A stretch of DNA of 64,000 bases from Pampinifervens sp037481935 (GCF_046159715.1 NZ_JBJXCT010000007.1:37806-101805), one strand, 5' to 3'. Positions 34,682 through 43,711 are shown, counted from the stretch's first letter. Numbers and translations are program-made. The notes: generated from the letters alone by a model not told the origin.

Positions 34682-35812
34682 CTATCTGAGGACTTCTGCC
34701 AGTATACCCATGGCTTCGTCCACATGCTGTTCCTGAATTATGAGGGGGGGCACAAACCTGAGAACCCTCTCTGAAGTGCAGTTTATCACAAGACCCTTCT
34801 CAAGAGCCTTCAACGCCACCTGAGAGCATTCCCCGTCCAGCTCAAGACCAAGCATTAGACCCCTTCCCTTCACCCTGCCTGCCTTCAGCTCCTCAAGCCT
34901 GTGTTTAAAGTAATTCCCTACCCTCTCTATCTGGGGAAGAAGACTCTTTACCTTTTTTACCACCACCATGGCGCCCGCACAGACCAGAGGGTTGCCCCCA
35001 AAAGTTGAGCCGTGAGAGCCCGGCTTGAAAGCCTGTGCCACCTCCTCCCTTGCCAGAAGCGCACCTATGGGAAGCCCACCCCCCAGACCCTTGGCAAGGG
35101 TTATGATGTCTGGCTGTATGCCGTAGTGCTCGTAGGCGTAGAACTTCCCGGTTCTTCCAACACCTGTCTGCACCTCGTCCACCACAAGAAGTAGACCCTC
35201 CCTTCTGCAGAGCTCCTGAAGCCTCTGGAGAAACTCCATCTGAGCCTCGTTTATGCCACCTTCGCCCTGAATGACCTCAAGCATTATGCCTGCAGTTTCT
35301 TTTCTGAGAGCCCTCAGCACCGACTGGAAGTTGTTAAACTCTGCATAGTCAAAGCCCTCCAGCAGTGGTTCAAAGCCTTTCTGAATCTTCTCCTGAGCGG
35401 TTGCAGACATGGCACCGAAGGTCCTTCCATGAAAGCCCCTGTAGAAGGTGATAATCCTATATCTCTTTTCCCCCCTCTCGTAGAAGTATCTTCTCACCAG
35501 CTTTATGGCTCCCTCGTTGGCCTCTGCCCCGCTGTTGCAGAAGAAGACCTTTCCCCTTGTCCAGAAGCTTTTGATAAGCTCACCAGCCAGCTCTTCCTGC
35601 CAGGGGTTTTCAAAGAGGTTGGAAACGTGCAAAAGCCTCTGAGTCTGCTCGCAGATAGCCTGAGTGAGCTCAGGGTCTGCATAACCCAGAGCATTGACCG
35701 CAATACCTGCCAGAAGGTCAAGGTATTTCCTGCCCTGCTCGTCGTAAAGGTACACGCCCTTCCCCCTCACAAAGCGGACAGGAAGCCTTCTGTAAGTGTC
35801 CATAAGGTGCAT
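34682..35812 (-). CDS. argD: Acetylornithine/N-succinyldiaminopimelate aminotransferase
   Basis: PLP-dependent class III aminotransferase of arginine (and possibly lysine) synthesis. About 376 aa with GKGVYLYDEQGRKYLDLLAGIAV, CNSGAEANEGAIKL, GFHGRTFGAMSAT, LVVDEVQTGVGRTG and the PLP lysine in TLAKGLGGG. ATG 35812 (MHLMDTYRRLP) is preferred by similarity to family starts; GTG 35830 is the longest option. Confidence 0.92.
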   Translation of the reverse strand: MHLMDTYRRLPVRFVRGKGVYLYDEQGRKYLDLLAGIAVNALGYADPELTQAICEQTQRLLHVSNLFENPWQEELAGELIKSFWTRGKVFFCNSGAEANEGAIKLVRRYFYERGEKRYRIITFYRGFHGRTFGAMSATAQEKIQKGFEPLLEGFDYAEFNNFQSVLRALRKETAGIMLEVIQGEGGINEAQMEFLQRLQELCRREGLLLVVDEVQTGVGRTGKFYAYEHYGIQPDIITLAKGLGGGLPIGALLAREEVAQAFKPGSHGSTFGGNPLVCAGAMVVVKKVKSLLPQIERVGNYFKHRLEELKAGRVKGRGLMLGLELDGECSQVALKALEKGLVINCTSERVLRFVPPLIIQEQHVDEAMGILAEVLR

Positions 35813-36015
35813 GGCTAAATAGTCTACCACTTCTTAACTATTTTTAACCGGACTGGTATGTTATAACGCAAGTTGCAGGTTAGACTACAGCCATCTATCT
35901 TTACCTCTTGACCACACTGAACACATTCTCAGCAAGCCTCCTGTATCCTTTTCAGCTCAGGTTATAATATTGATATTGAATGTGCTTTTTAACATGGTTT
36001 TATGGAGGTATAAAG

Positions 36016-36735
36016 ATGAGAAAGTTAGCACTTGTTATGGTAATGTATTCTCCTGCCCTTGCCTTCTTTCCCTTTGAGGCAGAGGACGCAGGCACGCTGG
36101 GAGGACTGGGAAACTTCCAGTTTGAAACCAATTACGCCAGCTTTAAATACTACAACGGAGCAAGAAGGCAGAGCCTGGACTTTCAGTTTCAGGCTGGACT
36201 TTTAAAGAACATGGACCTTGCCCTCCTTCAGCCCTATGTGAAGCTCAGGGAATGGGGGGAGAGGCTCAGCGGTCTGGACGACCTTAGGGTTTTCATAAAG
36301 CACATACCCTATGAGAAAGAGGGCTGGAGAGCAGGCTACAGGCTACAGCTCAACCTTGACACGGGCAAAAGGGGCATAGGCTACGGAAAGACCACCGCCA
36401 ACCTCAACCTTATTCTTGAAAGAGACATAGGTAGGCTCACCCTCAACCTGAACGGCGTATACCTAAAGTCCTCCCATGTGGAAGGTCTGAGGGACGCCTA
36501 CGGCGTCATATTTCATGCCTACGGCAGACCCACTCAGTGGCTCACCCTCGGTGCAGAGCTAAAATACATAAGACCAGAGCAGAGAGAATCAAAGAGAGAT
36601 ACCCATGCTCTCCTTGGCATACTACTGCATCCCACAGAAAGCATAGACCTCAGCTTTGGTCTTCACAAAAGCCTCAACAAACATCCTGCACAGCCAGACT
36701 ATGGCTTTCTTGCCGGCTTTCTCTACAGGTTCTGA
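36016..36735 (+). CDS. Putative outer-membrane beta-barrel protein
   Basis: 239 aa. An N-terminal signal peptide (MRKLALVMVMYSPALA) is followed by alternating short beta-strand-like segments (FQFETNYASFKYY, LDFQFQAGLL, YRLQLNLDTGKRG, LTLNLNGVYLK), ending in LAGFLYRF with C-terminal Phe, a hallmark of outer-membrane proteins. Specific function unknown. GGAGGT at 36004-36009 fixes ATG 36016. In the 200-bp upstream gap only a TATAAT (35963-35968) without a clear -35 is seen. Its 3' end overlaps nadE by 13 bp. Confidence 0.72.
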   Translation: MRKLALVMVMYSPALAFFPFEAEDAGTLGGLGNFQFETNYASFKYYNGARRQSLDFQFQAGLLKNMDLALLQPYVKLREWGERLSGLDDLRVFIKHIPYEKEGWRAGYRLQLNLDTGKRGIGYGKTTANLNLILERDIGRLTLNLNGVYLKSSHVEGLRDAYGVIFHAYGRPTQWLTLGAELKYIRPEQRESKRDTHALLGILLHPTESIDLSFGLHKSLNKHPAQPDYGFLAGFLYRF

Positions 36736-38414
36736 TAGCCGTTGCTTATGGGCATCCTCCAGTCCTTTCCAAAGGCTCTCTTTGTGAGCTTTGGACCGGG
36801 AGGTGCTTGCTTTCTTTTGTATTCCGCTCTTTTTACCATCTGCAAAACTCTTCTTACAAGCTCCCTGTCATACCCTTCAGATACTATCTCCTCCAGACCC
36901 ATGCCCTCCTCTATGTGCAGCTCCAGAACCCTGTCCAAGAGCTCGTAAGGTGGAAGGGTGTCCTGGTCTGTCTGACCGGGCCTTAGCTCTGCGGTGGGAG
37001 GTCTCAGGAACACCCTCTCGGGAATGTCTGGGCTAATGGAGTTTCTGTATCTGGCAAGCCTGTAGACCCATGTTTTGTAAAGGTCCTTTATGGGGGCAAA
37101 GCCCCCCGCCATGTCTCCGTAGATAGTGGTGTATCCCACCGCAGACTCGCTCTTGTTGGAGGTAGACAGCACAAGCCAGCCATACCTGTTGGAAAGGTAA
37201 AAGAGTATGTTTGCCCTTATGCGAGCCTGAAGGTTTTCCTCTGCGGTTGTAAGCTCCTGTGAATTTACAGTATTGAGATAGCTCCTGTAAACCTCTGTGA
37301 TGGGATATTCAAGAAGCTCAAAGCCTAAATTTTTTGCAAGTTGGTAAACATCCTCTCTGCTCTCTCTGGAGGTAAACTCCGAAGGCATAAAAACGCCAAC
37401 CACCTTCTCCTTTCCCAGGGCGTCCACCGCAAGGCAGGCAACAAGAGAAGAGTCTATCCCACCAGAAAGACCCAGAACCACCCTTTCAAAGGAGTTCTTC
37501 CTCACGTAGTCCTCTAATGCCAGCCTTATGGCTCTGTAGAGCTCTTCCTCCTCTGAAGGGGAGCTTTCCACACGGGCAGACACCCTTTCCCTTTCCGGAA
37601 AGTCCGAAAGCGATACGGGTTTTACCCTTTCTACAACCCTCTCGCGGAGTCTGAGGTCTAAAAGCCTTTTCCTTCTTACCCTCTCTATATCAAGGCTTAC
37701 AAGGAGCAGGTCTTCCTCAAAGGCCTTTGCCCTTGCCATAACCTTGCCCTCCGGGTCCACAACAATGCTCCTGCCGTCAAAGACCAGCTCATCCTGTCCC
37801 CCCACCATGTTCACGTAGACCACATATGCCAGATTGTCCTGAGCCCGAGCCTTCAGGAAGTTCTCTTTGAACTGATACTTCCCTCTGTAGTAGGGAGAGG
37901 CGTTTATGTTTATGAGCACTTCACAGCCAGAAAGGGCGTAGTATCTTTCCCAGCCGTCGGGATGCCATATGTCCTCACACACAGAAAAGCCCACTCTTAC
38001 GCCGTTTATTTCAAGCATGAGAGGCTCCCTTCCAGCTCTGAAGTATCGTTTCTCATCGAAAACAGAATAGTTGGGAAGGAAAGTTTTTTTATACACACCC
38101 AGCACCTCACCCCTGCCTATCAGCACAAGAGCGTTGTAAAGGTCTTCCTCGTAGTAGGGGGTTCCGAGAACTAAAAGTGAGGACATACCCCTGGATAAGC
38201 TCACAAGCTCATCAAGGGCTCTACGGCATTTTCTCAGAAAATCCAGCTTCAAAAGTAGGTCCTCAGGAGGATAACCACACAGAAAAAGTTCAGGGAAGAT
38301 AAGGAGGTGGGATTGGGTATCTATCTTTTCCCATATACTCTTTATTTTCCGAAGATTTCCGCTTATGTCCCCCACAACTGGATTTGTCTGGCAGAGGGTT
38401 ATACTGAGAGACAT
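36723..38414 (-). CDS. nadE: Glutamine-dependent NAD+ synthetase
   Basis: Amidates deamido-NAD. 563 aa two-domain form: N-terminal nitrilase-type glutaminase (Glu in LLIFPELFLCGYPPED, Lys in GVYKKTFLPNYSVFDE, Cys in GFSVCEDIWHPDG) and C-terminal ATP-pyrophosphatase domain with P-loop VLGLSGGIDSSLVA and STSNKSESAVGYTTIYGD. TAAAAT (- strand, 38428-38423) lies 9 nt before the ATG and there is no ribosome site. Confidence 0.95.
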   Translation of the reverse strand: MSLSITLCQTNPVVGDISGNLRKIKSIWEKIDTQSHLLIFPELFLCGYPPEDLLLKLDFLRKCRRALDELVSLSRGMSSLLVLGTPYYEEDLYNALVLIGRGEVLGVYKKTFLPNYSVFDEKRYFRAGREPLMLEINGVRVGFSVCEDIWHPDGWERYYALSGCEVLININASPYYRGKYQFKENFLKARAQDNLAYVVYVNMVGGQDELVFDGRSIVVDPEGKVMARAKAFEEDLLLVSLDIERVRRKRLLDLRLRERVVERVKPVSLSDFPERERVSARVESSPSEEEELYRAIRLALEDYVRKNSFERVVLGLSGGIDSSLVACLAVDALGKEKVVGVFMPSEFTSRESREDVYQLAKNLGFELLEYPITEVYRSYLNTVNSQELTTAEENLQARIRANILFYLSNRYGWLVLSTSNKSESAVGYTTIYGDMAGGFAPIKDLYKTWVYRLARYRNSISPDIPERVFLRPPTAELRPGQTDQDTLPPYELLDRVLELHIEEGMGLEEIVSEGYDRELVRRVLQMVKRAEYKRKQAPPGPKLTKRAFGKDWRMPISNGYQNL

Positions 38415-38422
38415 GGCTTAAT

Positions 38423-38428
38423 ATTTTA
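38423..38428 (-). promoter_or_regulatory. Candidate -10 element (TAAAAT) for a leaderless nadE mRNA
   Basis: The hexamer ends 9 nt before the A of the nadE ATG (38414). No Shine-Dalgarno sequence; no clear -35. It faces the divergent hfq promoter region. Confidence 0.4.
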
Positions 38429-38487
38429 GACCTTTAAAGGCTTGACTGAAGCAAAAAGTTTTATAATTTATAATGGAGGTTTGCAGG

Positions 38488-38697
38488 ATGTTTATGGAGA
38501 AGAACACGAACGTGCAGGACGAATACATAGAAGAGCTCAAGAGAAAGGGTGCTACCGTAACCGTGTTCCTGACAAGAGGGAACAGAATAACGGGCAAGGT
38601 GCTTGACCATGATAAGTACACCTTGCTTCTTGAGGTGGAAGGCGAACCAAACCTCATATACAAGCACGCCATAAGCACCATAGTGCAAGGGGGTTAA
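38488..38697 (+). CDS. hfq: RNA chaperone Hfq
   Basis: Ring-forming Sm-like protein that helps small RNAs pair with mRNAs. 69 aa: Sm1 region VTVFLTRGNRITGKVLDHDKY and Sm2 motif YKHAISTIV. ATG 38488 is chosen because GGAGG at 38475-38479 is 8 nt upstream; ATG 38473 would overlap that site. Two TATAAT hexamers (38462-38467 and 38469-38474) lie just upstream. Its stop overlaps the hflX ATG; hfq-hflX adjacency is widely conserved. Confidence 0.93.
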   Translation: MFMEKNTNVQDEYIEELKRKGATVTVFLTRGNRITGKVLDHDKYTLLLEVEGEPNLIYKHAISTIVQGG

Positions 38698-39803
38698 TGA
38701 AAAGTATTCTCGTAAGCCTCATAGAAAACAGCAAGAAGGATAGCAGCGAATCTCTTGAGGAACTCAAGGAACTTCTCAAGGCGGTGGGGGGCCACTGCCT
38801 TGGATACATAATCCAGAGGAAGAGCCATCCAGACCCTAAATACTATGTGGGTGCAGGAAAAGTGGAAGAGATAAGGCAGGTGGCAGAAGGCACCGGAGCG
38901 GATGTGGTCATATTCGACACCTTCTTGAGCCCCTCTCAGGTGGCAAACCTTGAAAGGGCTATAGGCAGGAGAATTATGGACAGGGCAGACCTTGTGTTGG
39001 AAATATTTTCCAGGAGGGTAAGGTCAAAGACCGCCAAGCTGCAGGTAGAGCTGGCAAAGCTCACATACGAGCTCCCGAGACTCTACGGAAGAGGAAAGGA
39101 GCTCTCAAGGCTTGGGGGTGGCGTGGGAACAAGGGGCCCTGGTGAGCAGGAGGCAGAGATAAGAAGAAGATGGATAAAGAGGAGAATACAGCAGATAAAG
39201 GAGGAACTTGAGGACATAAAAAGGCAGAGAAGAGAGCAGAGGAAAAAGAGGGAAAGCTCAGGAGAGCTCAAAGTTATAAAGGTAGCCCTTGTAGGCTACA
39301 CAAACGTGGGAAAGTCCAGCCTGATGAGAGCCCTCACGGGGAGAGAAACACTGGTGGCGAACATGCCTTTTGCCACACTTGACACCACAACCTCTGCAAG
39401 GCTTCTCTTTCCAGACATAAAGGTTCTGATCACCGACACGGTGGGCTTTATCAGAAAGCTACCTCCTGAGCTCATAGAGTCCTTCAAGGCAACCCTTGAG
39501 GAGGTGCAGGAGGCGGACATTATCCTGCATGTGATAGACCTTTCGGACAAGGGCTGGCTTGAGAAGGTAAAGGTGGTCAGAGATATACTCAGAGACCTCT
39601 CTGCAGAGGAAAAGCCTGTTATATACGTTTTCAACAAAGCGGACAGAGTGGTGGAAAAGGAGGAGGACATAAAGTATCTTACAGAGCCCGCCTTTATGGA
39701 AGGCAGGTCAGTGGTGGTTTCCGCAGTTAAGGGTTGGGGGATAAGAGATTTGCTTGAAGCTATAAGGGAAAAGGTGGAAGAGCTTCAGGGAGCGATTGGA
39801 TGA
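38697..39803 (+). CDS. hflX: GTPase HflX
   Basis: Ribosome-associated GTPase that splits or rescues stalled ribosomes. 368 aa: N-terminal HflX domain (YYVGAGKVEEI, RVRSKTAKLQVELAKL, GGVGTRGPGE), coiled-coil linker rich in Arg/Glu, then the G domain with G1 VGYTNVGKSSL, G3 DTVGF, G4 NKAD. ATG overlaps the hfq stop and the stop overlaps purA (ATGA). Confidence 0.95.
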   Translation: MKSILVSLIENSKKDSSESLEELKELLKAVGGHCLGYIIQRKSHPDPKYYVGAGKVEEIRQVAEGTGADVVIFDTFLSPSQVANLERAIGRRIMDRADLVLEIFSRRVRSKTAKLQVELAKLTYELPRLYGRGKELSRLGGGVGTRGPGEQEAEIRRRWIKRRIQQIKEELEDIKRQRREQRKKRESSGELKVIKVALVGYTNVGKSSLMRALTGRETLVANMPFATLDTTTSARLLFPDIKVLITDTVGFIRKLPPELIESFKATLEEVQEADIILHVIDLSDKGWLEKVKVVRDILRDLSAEEKPVIYVFNKADRVVEKEEDIKYLTEPAFMEGRSVVVSAVKGWGIRDLLEAIREKVEELQGAIG

Positions 39804-41092
39804 AGAGACATCTTGTGATACTGGGCGCCCAGTGGGGCGATGAAGGAAAGGGTAAGGTGGTGGACCTTCTCTCTGCGGACTTTGATATGGTAGTCCGATA
39901 TCAGGGTGGAAGCAACGCAGGGCATACGGTGATGGTGGGGGATGAAAAGTTCGTCCTGCACCTTCTGCCAACCGGGATACTCCATGAGCATGCAGTGGGT
40001 GTGGTGGCTCAGGGTATGGTGGTGGACCTGGAGCTTCTGGTCAGGGAGATGGAGGAGCTCCAGGCAAGGGGTCTGAAAGTATGGGAAAGAGTTTTTATCA
40101 GCGACAGGGCGCACCTTGTGCTCCCCTACCATAAGGTGCTTGACTCTCTCTTTGAGAGGAAGGGAAAGATAGGAACCACCCTGAGGGGTATAGGACCCTC
40201 TTACATGTTCAAGTATGGAAGGAAGGGTATAAGGGTCTGCGACCTTGAGGACCCGGACAGAACCTACAGGCTAATAAAGGAAAACATAGAGTTTGTAGCA
40301 GACCTGTGTGAGAAGGTCTACTGCGAAAACCACAGCATGGATGCACAGGAAATATTTGAAGGCACCATGGAAAACTACAGAAGGATAAGGGAGAGGGTAG
40401 TGGATACCACGCGTCTGCTTCTGAACTTTGAGGGCAGAGTGCTTTTTGAAGGTGCTCAGGGAACCATGCTGGACATAGACATGGGCACATACCCCTATGT
40501 TACCTCCTCCAACGCCTCAGCCCTTGGACTTTCCAACGGAACGGGGCTTCCACCAAAATACTTTTTAGAAGCAAGCTTCTGGGCCGTCTCAAAGGCATAC
40601 GCCACAAGGGTGGGAGAAGGACCTTTTCCCACAGAATTGAAGGGAGAAGAGGGCGAACTTCTCAGAGAAAGGGGCGGAGAGTATGGAGCTACTACGGGAA
40701 GACCAAGGAGGTGTGGATGGCTTGACCTGGTTGCCCTCAGGCATGCGGTGGAAGTGAACGGGCTTGACGGGCTTATAATCACAAAGCTGGACGTGCTGGA
40801 TGCTTTTGAAGAGATAAAGGTCTGCGTAGCCTACGAAATTGATGGAAGAGAAAGAGACAGCTTTCCTGCAAGCCTGAGTGCCCTCTCAAGAGTAAAACCT
40901 GTTTACAGGACCTTTAAGGGCTGGCTAAGAGACACCAAGGGGGCAAAAGACCTACAAAGCCTTCCAGAGCAAGCCCTCTCCTACCTTGACTTTATCCAGA
41001 GCTATCTGGGTGTTCCCATAGTGATGCTTTCCACAGGTCCGGAAAGGGAGGAATACCTCTGGCTTGAAGTGCCCGCATGGAAGGAAGGGTGA
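39800..41092 (+). CDS. purA: Adenylosuccinate synthetase
   Basis: First committed step from IMP to AMP. 430 aa with the GTP-binding loop GAQWGDEGKGKVVD, GGSNAGHTV, GTTLRGIGPSYM, FEGAQGTMLDIDMGTYP, VTSSNASA and GATTGRPRRCGW. The gene overlaps the following nucleotidyltransferase start by 16 bp. Confidence 0.96.
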   Translation: MKRHLVILGAQWGDEGKGKVVDLLSADFDMVVRYQGGSNAGHTVMVGDEKFVLHLLPTGILHEHAVGVVAQGMVVDLELLVREMEELQARGLKVWERVFISDRAHLVLPYHKVLDSLFERKGKIGTTLRGIGPSYMFKYGRKGIRVCDLEDPDRTYRLIKENIEFVADLCEKVYCENHSMDAQEIFEGTMENYRRIRERVVDTTRLLLNFEGRVLFEGAQGTMLDIDMGTYPYVTSSNASALGLSNGTGLPPKYFLEASFWAVSKAYATRVGEGPFPTELKGEEGELLRERGGEYGATTGRPRRCGWLDLVALRHAVEVNGLDGLIITKLDVLDAFEEIKVCVAYEIDGRERDSFPASLSALSRVKPVYRTFKGWLRDTKGAKDLQSLPEQALSYLDFIQSYLGVPIVMLSTGPEREEYLWLEVPAWKEG

Positions 41093-41313
41093 GGCTTTCT
41101 GAAAAGACTCTCAGGTCAATAAGGGAAACTGCAGAGGAGGTCTTTGGCAAGGAGGTGGAGGTCTATCTCTTTGGCTCAAGGACAGACCCTGCGGAAAGAG
41201 GGGGAGACATAGACCTGCTTATAAAAGCACCCATGAAAGTGGTGCCGTATCCAGAGGGTGAAGAGGAAAAGCCCATACACAGGATAGCATTGGAAGAAGG
41301 TGTAAGGCTTTGA
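41077..41313 (+). CDS. Shortened minimal nucleotidyltransferase
   Basis: 78 aa. The Pol-beta-type active site is present as FGSRTDPAERGGDIDLLI (GSX9DXD), and the C-terminus PIHRIALEEGVRL matches the usual ending of one MNT subfamily. The 25-30 residues normally between these blocks, including the third catalytic Asp of the 'KIDVV' strand, seem to be missing, which suggests an internal deletion. MNTs usually pair with a HEPN protein, but none follows here. A 31-codon TTG frame (41310-41405) overlaps the stop but is not recognisable. Activity is doubtful. Confidence 0.6.
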   Translation: MEGRVRLSEKTLRSIRETAEEVFGKEVEVYLFGSRTDPAERGGDIDLLIKAPMKVVPYPEGEEEKPIHRIALEEGVRL

Positions 41314-41392
41314 GAGAAAAGCAAGTTCCCGCTCTTATACACTACTACACCGCCTGCCAGAAGAACTACACAGATATGAAGGAGGAGGGAAT

Positions 41393-41962
41393 ATTCTCTT
41401 CATAAGGGTTAGAGGAAAAAGGCTAAGGCTCCTGCCAAGCCTGCTAAGCTCTACCAGAATCCTGCTTGGACTGCTCTTTCTGTTTTTCCTGCTTAAAGGC
41501 AGGCTTGGAGAAGGGCTCCTTGTTTTTATTCTAGGTGTCTTCAGCGACAAGCTGGATGGCTTTCTGGCAAGGAGGTTCAGGGTAGAGAGTGAGGCTGGAA
41601 AGGTTGTAGACCCCGTATCGGACAGGATATTTGTAGCTCTTGCTTTTCTTGCCCTTTATTTTGCACCGCTCAAGATTGACGTGAGCTGGTGGGCTGTTCT
41701 GCTAACGGTGGGGCAGGACATTGCTCTCGCACCTGTGGGCGCTTATGCAACCCTCATCAGACACAGGGTAAAGGTTTCAATTCTTGGAAAGCTCGTCACC
41801 TTCTATCAGTATCTTTTTGTTATGCTTGTCCTTTTTCTGAACCTTCTTGACGTGAGCCTAAACCTGCTACCCTTTGAGCTCCTTCTTATAACCCTAAACC
41901 TTCTTTCTGCAGGGCATCATGTATACCTCTGGCTACTGAAAGGGAAGAATGGGGCTTCCTGA
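41393..41962 (+). CDS. pgsA: CDP-diacylglycerol-glycerol-3-phosphate phosphatidyltransferase-like (PgsA family), apparent ATT start
   Basis: Membrane enzyme with the intact CDP-alcohol phosphatidyltransferase motif, first Asp at about residue 52 (DKLDGFLARRF, then GKVVDPVSD). Four hydrophobic segments follow the usual pattern and the length from 41393 (189 aa) is normal for PgsA. No ATG, GTG or TTG occurs in frame between the stop at 41303 and GTG 41681, which lies past the active site. GGAGGAGGG (41381-41389) is ideally placed for ATT at 41393. A one-base indel joining ATG 41376 would be the other explanation. The 3' end overlaps the convergent glycosyltransferase by 77 bp. Confidence 0.72.
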   Translation: MLFIRVRGKRLRLLPSLLSSTRILLGLLFLFFLLKGRLGEGLLVFILGVFSDKLDGFLARRFRVESEAGKVVDPVSDRIFVALAFLALYFAPLKIDVSWWAVLLTVGQDIALAPVGAYATLIRHRVKVSILGKLVTFYQYLFVMLVLFLNLLDVSLNLLPFELLLITLNLLSAGHHVYLWLLKGKNGAS

Positions 41963-42983
41963 GCCTTCTTATGTTTTCTCTAAGAGATTCCCTGAACTGG
42001 CTATCTTCAAAGAAGAACCTCAGGACTCTACCGAGCTCTCTCCTGTTGCCGGCAACCATTCCCGCCTCGTTTTTCAGAAGATACAGAGCGTTGTAGTATT
42101 CCTGACCGGGGAGTGGTCTGTAGACGAGAAGAGGTGTCTCTGCAGAAAGAGCTTCTGAAGTGGTTATGCCACCTGCCTTTGATATGAGAAGAACAGACCT
42201 ACCCATATATCTCGCCATCTCTTCGTGGGTGAGGACTCCTTCAACCGCCTCAACCCTTCTGAATCTCATTTTCACCTTCTGATAAAGTCTTCTGTCGGTG
42301 CCACACAGCAGTGTTATTTTTAGGTTCCGGGGAACAACTTCTTCGACCACCTTACATATCTCCATAACGGAGGGGGTCATACCAAACATACCTGCACTTA
42401 TGAGGACTGTGTCCCTGTCTCTTTCCCGGAACTTCTCAAACTCGGGATTTATGGGTATACCCGTGACTTGAACCCATCCGCAGACCACACCCTTTCTGTG
42501 TAAGTGAAACTTTACCTCCTCTGAAGGCACGAAGTAAACATCTATACCGTCATGAAGCCACTGCACATGGGCAACGAAGTCCGTTATCACCACAAAACTC
42601 TTCGGAACAGAAAAGCCTCTCTCTCTAAGTATCCTGAGCATGCCCGCGTAGGTAGGGTAGACCGCCACCACCGCATCCGGTCTTTCTTCTTCTAAAAGCT
42701 CCCTCAGCTTATCAATGCCCGGAAGGGAGAGGAGAAAGTTAAGGATGCTGTCCTTTTCAAGGTCATAGGTGGAGTTGTAAAAAAGCCCGTAAACTCCGGG
42801 AAAGTATTTCATCATGTATACGTAGAACCTTGCGTTAATCTGGTTCAGTCTCGGGTTCATGAGGTGGTAGGGGTCTTCTATCCTGACGCTTGCAGAGTAG
42901 TTTTCCTCAAGGGCTCTTTTGATAGCCCTTGCAACGCTGTTATGCCCCCCACCAAAAGAAGAGGTGAGTATCAACACCTTCAT
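41886..42983 (-). CDS. MGDG synthase-like glycosyltransferase
   Basis: 365 aa, GT28-type. N-terminal SSFGGGHNSVARAIKRAL and the YYNSTYD-like segment (GLFYNSTYDLEK), then VVITDFVAHVQWLHDGIDVYFV, and the nucleotide-sugar site MFGMTPS, SKAGGITTSEALSAETPLL match monogalactosyl/glucosyl-diacylglycerol synthases. It probably makes a glycolipid from diacylglycerol. It overlaps pgsA on the other strand and is coupled to znuB (ATGA). Confidence 0.83.
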   Translation of the reverse strand: MKVLILTSSFGGGHNSVARAIKRALEENYSASVRIEDPYHLMNPRLNQINARFYVYMMKYFPGVYGLFYNSTYDLEKDSILNFLLSLPGIDKLRELLEEERPDAVVAVYPTYAGMLRILRERGFSVPKSFVVITDFVAHVQWLHDGIDVYFVPSEEVKFHLHRKGVVCGWVQVTGIPINPEFEKFRERDRDTVLISAGMFGMTPSVMEICKVVEEVVPRNLKITLLCGTDRRLYQKVKMRFRRVEAVEGVLTHEEMARYMGRSVLLISKAGGITTSEALSAETPLLVYRPLPGQEYYNALYLLKNEAGMVAGNRRELGRVLRFFFEDSQFRESLRENIRRLRKPHSSLSVARGIHDALQKEGLGL

Positions 42984-43711
42984 TTAGCCATTTTAATTAT
43001 AAACACAGCAAGCCCCATTAGAGAGTGTAAGAAAACAAGACTATATCCAGTGGGCATATCAAGCCAGAAGGAAAGGGCTATTGCCAGAAAGCTCCAGAAG
43101 GTCCCCCATACCCAGGCAAAGACAAGCCCCCTACCCAGAAGCAGAGAAACGAGGGCAGGGGATACAAGAAGAGAGAAGACCACAAGCACGCCAGCAAGCT
43201 TGACTGAGCTGGCAAGGGTAAGGGAAAATAGGGCAAAAAAGGAAAGCTCCCGCAGAAGCCCTCTGAGATACCTGCGAAGGTATAGCATTATGCCGATGGC
43301 GGAGTATATGAATGCGGTTTTTAACACCTCTTCAAGTCTTACGAAAAGGATGTCGCTGGCTGTGAGCCTTTTGAGCTCCTCCATGCCATGGGCAGAGAAG
43401 GACAGTATAAGAACTACAAGGGAAAAGCCAAGGGCGTAGAGAAGACCTATGAAGGCTTCAGCATAATCTTTAAGCCTTTGAGACAGGGCTATGAGAAGGC
43501 TGGCAAGCAGGCCAAAGAACAAGGAAAATAAGTAGGTATATTCTCCATGAAAGAGCATGAGGGAGAGGGCAATGCCCACCCCTGAAAACTGAGCCACCGC
43601 AATGTCTGTGAAGATTATACCCCTGCGGACTATCTCCCTGCCAAAGTAGGCATGAATGCCCACAAGCAACACAGAGAGAAGAAAGCTGGAAAGAAACAAG
43701 TCCCATATCAC
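42980..43711 (-). CDS. znuB: Metal (zinc/manganese) ABC transporter permease
   Basis: 243 aa, seven or eight membrane segments, ABC-3 permease family (GIIFTDIAVAQFSGVGIALSLML, SDILFVRLEEVLKT, GVLVVFSLLVSPALVSLLLG). It forms the channel for a metal delivered by the binding protein encoded just upstream. No ATPase gene (znuC) adjoins it, so the ATPase must be encoded elsewhere. Confidence 0.88.
   Translation of the reverse strand: MIWDLFLSSFLLSVLLVGIHAYFGREIVRRGIIFTDIAVAQFSGVGIALSLMLFHGEYTYLFSLFFGLLASLLIALSQRLKDYAEAFIGLLYALGFSLVVLILSFSAHGMEELKRLTASDILFVRLEEVLKTAFIYSAIGIMLYLRRYLRGLLRELSFFALFSLTLASSVKLAGVLVVFSLLVSPALVSLLLGRGLVFAWVWGTFWSFLAIALSFWLDMPTGYSLVFLHSLMGLAVFIIKMAK

Noticed and set aside
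38442..38467. TTGACT with TATAAT as the hfq promoter
   Set aside because: Spacing is 14 bp (or 21 bp to the second TATAAT), outside the normal range, so I list only the hexamers in the hfq entry.
41310..41405. 31-codon frame starting TTG between the nucleotidyltransferase and pgsA
   Set aside because: Weak start, no family match and overlap with the pgsA ribosome site; possible remnant only.
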